Below are positions 60,361 through 64,000 of a stretch of DNA of 64,000 bases, piece after piece; the stretch's first letter is position 1; each line of letters starts with the position of its first letter. The stretch comes from Thiothrix phosphatis (GTDB lineage: Bacteria > Pseudomonadota > Gammaproteobacteria > Thiotrichales > Thiotrichaceae). The notes below the pieces were generated by a model, which saw only the letters and a program-made list of their open reading frames with translations, was not told where the DNA came from and did no database searches. The position numbers and the translations under genes were made by a program. The stretch lies in the NCBI RefSeq assembly GCF_035668035.1, contig NZ_JAYMYJ010000012.1, positions 1 through 64,000 of the forward strand, in the 5' to 3' direction.

Positions 60361-62223
60361 TCATTCATGCCCGGTGGCGTCCCAGGCATGGTCGCTGTTG
60401 TCACGCTGGTTGCGCTTGTCCGCCTGTAGGATTTCCAGCACTTCCTCCCGCGCCCGTTGGGCTTCTGACACATACTTTTGGGAGCCAAGCTCATGCTGGC
60501 CCAACAAATCGATGGTCTGCTGATCGTGGAAAGCGAACCGTTGCGCTGTCCGCCGCGCCTGGTAGGCCCGCATCCCCAGCGCTTGCAGGGTTTGTTCGCC
60601 GACCTTAAGCGAGCCCAGGAACATCTCCCGTTCGATATAATCCACCCCCAGCTTTTGCAGTTCGTGGTAATGGGTCACATCATAAGCGCGCGCAAAAATT
60701 TTCAAATGCGGAAAATGGCGCTTGGCGTTTTCAACGATGGTGTTTGTCATGCCCCGCTCATCCACTGCCACCACCAGCAGTTTGGCCCTGCCCGCCCCGG
60801 CGGTGTGCAACAGTTCCTCCCGGCTGGCGTCGCCGTAAAAAATCTTGAAGCCGAAACGGCGCACCCGCTCGATATGGGGCGCACTATGGTCTAAAACTGT
60901 CACCGGCGTGCCGTTGGCGATCAGCAGCCTCCCCACAATTTGCCCAAAACGCCCGAAGCCAACGATGATGACCGGGGAGTCCTGCTCCCCCAGGCCATCA
61001 TTCACCAAACTGCCGCCATCGGCATCGCCAGCGCCTTGAAAACGTGGCTGTATCCATTTTTCATTCAACAGGACCAACACTGGCGTCAGCGCCATCGACA
61101 GGGCGATGGCCACCATCAGGGTATCCACCACCGCCTGTGGCAGCACATGGTTTTGCAGGCTGAACGACAGCAGCACGAAACCGAATTCCCCACCCTGCGC
61201 CAGCGCAAACGTAAACCAGTAGCGGCCGCCGCCTTGCAAGGCGAACAGCTTTGCCAGCCCCCACAGGATGGCGAACTTGACCACCACCAACCCCAGCACC
61301 AAGCCGCCAATCAGCAGGAACTCCTTCTGCAACAAGGCAAAATTGATCCCCGCGCCCACCGAAATGAAAAACAGCCCCAGCAGCAGCGCCTTGAACGGGT
61401 CAATGTTCGCCTCCAGTTCATGCCGGTATTCGTTGTTGGCCAACACCACCCCCGCAATAAACGCCCCCAACGCTTGCGACAGCCCCACCATTTGCATCAG
61501 CAAGGCGATGCCGACCACCAACAGCAGGGCGATGGCGGTAAACATTTCCCGCAACTGGCTTTCCGCAATGAACCGGAACACCGGCCGCATCAGGTAGCGC
61601 CCCGCCAGGATGATGGCCGCCACCGCCGCCATCAGCAGCGCCGTCTGCTCCCAAGCGGGCAAATGGGTAATCACGCTCCCCGCCTGCGCGGCTTCCGCCG
61701 TCGGTGCCGAGCGGACGACAGCCAGCAACGGCAATATGGCGAAAATCGGGATGACGGCAATATCCTGAAACAGCAACACGGCGAAACTGGATGTGCCAGC
61801 CTCGGTTTTAAGCAAGTTTTTTTCGCCCAGAATCTGCAAGGCGATGGCGGTGGAGGACAGCGCCAGGATCAGCCCGACCGCCAGCGCCTGCCGCCAATCC
61901 TGCCCCAGCAACACGCCAATGCCGGTGACCGCCAGTGTGGTCGCCGCCACCTGCAAGCCGCCCAACCCCAGGATCGGGCTGCGCATCCGCCACAACAGGC
62001 TGGGCTGCAACTCCAGCCCGATCAGGAACAGCATCATGACCACGCCAAATTCGGCGAAATGCATGATATGGCCCGCTTCCGTCACCAGCTCGAGGGCGAA
62101 CGGGCCGATCAGCGCCCCAGCGATCAAGTAGCCCAGCACTGACCCCAGCCCCAAGCGGGCGGCGATCGGCACAGCGATAACGCCAGCCGCGAGATAAATG
62201 AAGGCTTCCTGTAAAAACATCAT
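60361..62223 (-). CDS. kefC: Kef-type K+/H+ antiporter (CPA2 family, KefB/KefC-like)
   Basis: A 620-residue transporter. N-terminal CPA2 domain of about 12 helices (LGYLIAGALIGPFALELV, LFQDIAVIPIFAILPLLA), then a cytoplasmic RCK/TrkA-N domain with VIIVGFGRFGQIVGRLL binding nucleotide, and a charged tail. Kef systems export K+ and acidify the cytoplasm when glutathione adducts of electrophiles form. The ATG overlaps the stop of the upstream quinone-reductase subunit by 4 nt, the usual coupling. Confidence 0.92.
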   Translation of the reverse strand: MMFLQEAFIYLAAGVIAVPIAARLGLGSVLGYLIAGALIGPFALELVTEAGHIMHFAEFGVVMMLFLIGLELQPSLLWRMRSPILGLGGLQVAATTLAVTGIGVLLGQDWRQALAVGLILALSSTAIALQILGEKNLLKTEAGTSSFAVLLFQDIAVIPIFAILPLLAVVRSAPTAEAAQAGSVITHLPAWEQTALLMAAVAAIILAGRYLMRPVFRFIAESQLREMFTAIALLLVVGIALLMQMVGLSQALGAFIAGVVLANNEYRHELEANIDPFKALLLGLFFISVGAGINFALLQKEFLLIGGLVLGLVVVKFAILWGLAKLFALQGGGRYWFTFALAQGGEFGFVLLSFSLQNHVLPQAVVDTLMVAIALSMALTPVLVLLNEKWIQPRFQGAGDADGGSLVNDGLGEQDSPVIIVGFGRFGQIVGRLLIANGTPVTVLDHSAPHIERVRRFGFKIFYGDASREELLHTAGAGRAKLLVVAVDERGMTNTIVENAKRHFPHLKIFARAYDVTHYHELQKLGVDYIEREMFLGSLKVGEQTLQALGMRAYQARRTAQRFAFHDQQTIDLLGQHELGSQKYVSEAQRAREEVLEILQADKRNQRDNSDHAWDATGHE

Positions 62224-62813
62224 CCCTCACTCTCCTGCGCCCAATCGTTCAGGTAGGCGGGCGCAGGGTCAAGCGGTGGGATTTCCCGCTGCAAACGTTT
62301 CAATACATGCTGGTAGCGTTCTGCATACGTATCAATCACGGCCTCACTCATATTATGTGTGCCGTGGACGGCAAACGGTGGCAGATACGTCATGCCGCAC
62401 AAGTTGGCGGTCTGTTCGAATGGGCGCAGCAATTCCCGCAGGGTGAAATGATTGTTGCCTTCCGCGCAATAGGTTTCCCGGCTGCCGCCGACGCTGATGG
62501 CATTGAGCAAGCGCTTGCCTTGCAACGACTGGCCTTCATACCCATAGGCAAACCCATGCTCCAGCACCAGATCCTGCCATTCCTTGAGCAACGCGGGTGA
62601 GCTGTACCAATAAAGCGGATGTTGGAAAACAATGATGTCATGCTCCAGCAACAACTGCTGCTCACGCGCCACATTCACCATAAAATCGGGGTAAAGTTCA
62701 TATAAATCATGCAGGTGCACACCACTCACAGCACGGGCCGCCTTCGCCAGCCGGTACTGAACCCGTGACTTTTCCAAGGCTGGATGGGCAAACAGGATCA
62801 GGATCTGGTTCAT
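62220..62813 (-). CDS. kefG: KefG/KefF-like ancillary NAD(P)H quinone oxidoreductase
   Basis: A 197-residue flavodoxin-like protein. QILILFAHPALEKSRVQYRL binds FMN and FQHPLYWYSSPALLKEWQDLVL is the hallmark middle segment; SVGGSRETYCAEG is also typical of KefF/KefG. It activates the Kef transporter and can reduce quinones. Three start codons follow one another (GTG, ATG, ATG); the third fits the GAAGG site best. Translationally coupled to the transporter gene. Confidence 0.92.
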   Translation of the reverse strand: MNQILILFAHPALEKSRVQYRLAKAARAVSGVHLHDLYELYPDFMVNVAREQQLLLEHDIIVFQHPLYWYSSPALLKEWQDLVLEHGFAYGYEGQSLQGKRLLNAISVGGSRETYCAEGNNHFTLRELLRPFEQTANLCGMTYLPPFAVHGTHNMSEAVIDTYAERYQHVLKRLQREIPPLDPAPAYLNDWAQESEG

Positions 62814-62890
62814 CATCACCTTCAGGCATATATGGGTTGGATGCGGGAAAACCCCAAACTGTCATGGCGCCAACGCCATGGCTGCGCTTA

Positions 62891-62911
62891 TTGCATGATG
62901 CTGCAATGCAA
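62891..62911 (+). promoter_or_regulatory. 21-nt inverted repeat upstream of the 63-residue protein
   Basis: TTGCATGATGCTGCAATGCAA carries TTGCAT/ATGCAA arms and lies about 45 nt upstream of the start codon. It could be an operator, or the TTGCAT a promoter -35; I could not place a matching -10. Confidence 0.25.
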
Positions 62912-62956
62912 ACAACAATGACCGGGTGACAACATTCAGTCAAGGAGACATACAAA

Positions 62957-63148
62957 ATGACTACCCCAAACACCGTTGAGCTTGAGCTTATCAACAAACT
63001 GGTCAGTGAAAACGACGACCCCATCGATTTCATCCTGGAACTGCAAAGCTGCCCGGAAACCCGGAACAACCCTGACGCAGCACACCTCGCCATGCAGATT
63101 TGGCAGGAAGCCCGTCAAGGAATGGAGGGTGTCAGCAAAGCAGCATGA
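62957..63148 (+). CDS. 63-residue acidic protein
   Basis: A small protein with a strong AAGGAGA site. It reads VELELINKLVSENDDPIDFIL and then LQSCPETRNNPDAAHLAMQI, predicted helical and acidic, with a single Cys. No membrane segment or signal. It stands between the divergent kefG gene and the converging suf genes. I do not recognise a family, but the ribosome-binding site and amino-acid pattern favour a genuine gene. Confidence 0.6.
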   Translation: MTTPNTVELELINKLVSENDDPIDFILELQSCPETRNNPDAAHLAMQIWQEARQGMEGVSKAA

Positions 63149-63175
63149 CCCTCCCCCCTCCTCCGGAACAGGCCG

Positions 63176-63589
63176 TCACGCCAGTCGGGCGGCTTGTCCC
63201 TTCATCTGTTCGACGATGGCGTAAACGCCCACATGGCGGGTAGGGCTGAGGTTTTCCGCCAGTTGAATCCGGTCGAAAAGCACATCGACATCCATCTCAA
63301 CAATGGCTTGGACACTTTTGCCACTGAACAGATTCACCAGCAGGGCAACCACGCCCTTGATGATGGCGGTGTCGCAATCACCATGAAACAAGACCTTGCC
63401 GGGATGATCCGGGTCGGGTAACGCATTGACCCACACCTGGCTCATGCAGGGCTTTACCCGGTTGCCTTCCGTCTTTTCGGAATCAGGCATCGGCTCCAGC
63501 GCCTCACCCAGTTCGGTCAGATATTGGTAACGCTGTTCCCAATCTTCCAGCAACTCGAAATCGCTGGCGATGTCGTCAATGTCACTCAT
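63176..63589 (-). CDS. sufE: SufE, cysteine desulfurase sulfur acceptor
   Basis: A 137-residue SufE. The catalytic Cys is C48 in NRVKPCMSQVW, which accepts sulfur from SufS and passes it to the SufBCD scaffold. DFELLEDWEQRYQYLTELG is the typical helical start. It is the last gene of what is probably a suf operon running in from the right edge. Confidence 0.95.
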   Translation of the reverse strand: MSDIDDIASDFELLEDWEQRYQYLTELGEALEPMPDSEKTEGNRVKPCMSQVWVNALPDPDHPGKVLFHGDCDTAIIKGVVALLVNLFSGKSVQAIVEMDVDVLFDRIQLAENLSPTRHVGVYAIVEQMKGQAARLA

Positions 63590-63598
63590 GGGGATTCC

Positions 63599-63976
63599 CT
63601 AGAACATGTCCAATTGCAGGCGGGCGTCTTCACTCATGCGGGATGGGTCCCAGGGAGGGTCCCACACCAGATCCACCTCAACATCATTGACCTGGACAAT
63701 GGAACGGGCCGCCGCTTCGACACTGGCGGGCAAACTTCCGGCAACCGGGCAACCGGGGCTGGTCAGGGTCATGCGGATGTGGACATTGTTGCCGTCATCC
63801 ACGTCCAACCCGTAGATCAGGCCTAGCTCGTAGATATTGACCGGAATTTCCGGATCATAGACTTGGCGGACAGCATCAATGACGGCGTTTTTCAGCCACT
63901 CACGCCGCGCCGCCTGTTGCGGATCGGCAAGTGGTTCCGCCCCCTTGCTCTTGTGGAAAGATGGCAACTTGAACAT
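63599..63976 (-). CDS. sufT: SufT-like MIP18/DUF59 family protein
   Basis: A 125-residue protein of the MIP18/DUF59 family. AVIDAVRQVYDPEIPVNIYELGLIY is the family core, TSPGCPVAGSL carries the conserved Cys, and VWDPPWDPSRMSEDARLQL is the C-terminal signature. SufT proteins help iron-sulfur cluster maturation. The ATG with a GGAGT site was preferred to a TTG at the very edge. It lies 9 nt upstream of sufE; further suf genes presumably lie beyond the window. Confidence 0.92.
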   Translation of the reverse strand: MFKLPSFHKSKGAEPLADPQQAARREWLKNAVIDAVRQVYDPEIPVNIYELGLIYGLDVDDGNNVHIRMTLTSPGCPVAGSLPASVEAAARSIVQVNDVEVDLVWDPPWDPSRMSEDARLQLDMF

Positions 63977-64000
63977 CAATGGGACTCCGGCCAATAATAG

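Noticed and set aside
60940..62142. 400-residue forward-strand ORF opposite the Kef antiporter
   Set aside because: It is Gln/His/Arg-rich and lies wholly within the antiporter gene, whose motifs are clear.
1..64000. tRNA, rRNA, insertion sequences or phage genes
   Set aside because: No cloverleaf, rRNA core sequence, transposase or phage structural gene was recognised by eye. XerD is the chromosomal dimer-resolution enzyme, not a mobile-element integrase.

Overview
The window looks like a chromosomal segment of a gammaproteobacterium. The evidence is the gene content: LolCDE, CmoA/CmoB, RodZ-HisS-YfgM-BamB, XerD-DsbC, UbiG, GlnS, a Kef system with its ancillary subunit, and SufE/SufT. A sulfur-oxidising Thiotrichales member (Thiothrix-like) is my best guess, but it rests on overall protein flavour and gene order, not on a diagnostic marker. 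No rRNA, tRNA, CRISPR array, insertion sequence or prophage was seen. Starts are often GTG or TTG, and genes are commonly joined by ATGA or TGATG overlaps.

Layout. 0-5 kb: two tandem DUF2062 membrane proteins, then the lipoprotein-release ABC transporter (two permeases and the LolD ATPase, reverse strand). 5-18 kb: a surface polysaccharide locus on the forward strand, made of RmlB, a methyltransferase, an Alg14/Alg13-like split glycosyltransferase, a Wzx-like flippase, a Wzy-like polymerase, a hexapeptide acyltransferase and two GT2 enzymes. A 330-nt leader follows, then the initiating sugar-phosphate transferase, an acyltransferase-3 protein and a Wzc-type co-polymerase/tyrosine kinase. 18-23 kb: a CopD-like protein, a putative HExxH protein and the ilvBHC branched-chain amino acid operon. 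23-29 kb: ndk, rlmN, pilW, rodZ, hisS, yfgM, bamB. 29-38 kb: a uracil-DNA glycosylase-family protein, small membrane proteins, mutS, xerD-dsbC and an unrecognised Gln/His-rich membrane protein.

38-47 kb: methionine-salvage genes (mtnA and a divergent MTA/SAH deaminase), ubiG, a lipoprotein with a transglutaminase-like Cys/His/Asp arrangement, a 2-oxoglutarate dioxygenase, and the tRNA-modifying pair cmoB and cmoA. An oppositely oriented marR-emrA-emrB efflux cassette separates the two cmo genes. A YciK-like SDR that has lost its catalytic Ser and Tyr precedes cmoA. 47-52 kb: a 774-residue protein made of exactly 100 uninterrupted heptads plus a C-terminal membrane anchor, then comEC. 52-56 kb: a LysM protein behind a triple CpxR-like box, a secreted STY0301-like protein, an aldo-keto reductase remnant, a GH13 enzyme and a DedA protein. 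56-64 kb: a lone bc1-type Rieske protein behind a perfect FNR box, a His-tailed NifX-like protein, glnS, a DUF2189 protein, kefG-kefC, and the distal end of a suf operon.

The most unusual item is the 100-heptad tail-anchored protein. Also worth a look are the degenerate SDR coupled to cmoA, the triple GTAAA box, the lone Rieske gene with its FNR site, and the unrecognised 418-residue membrane protein.
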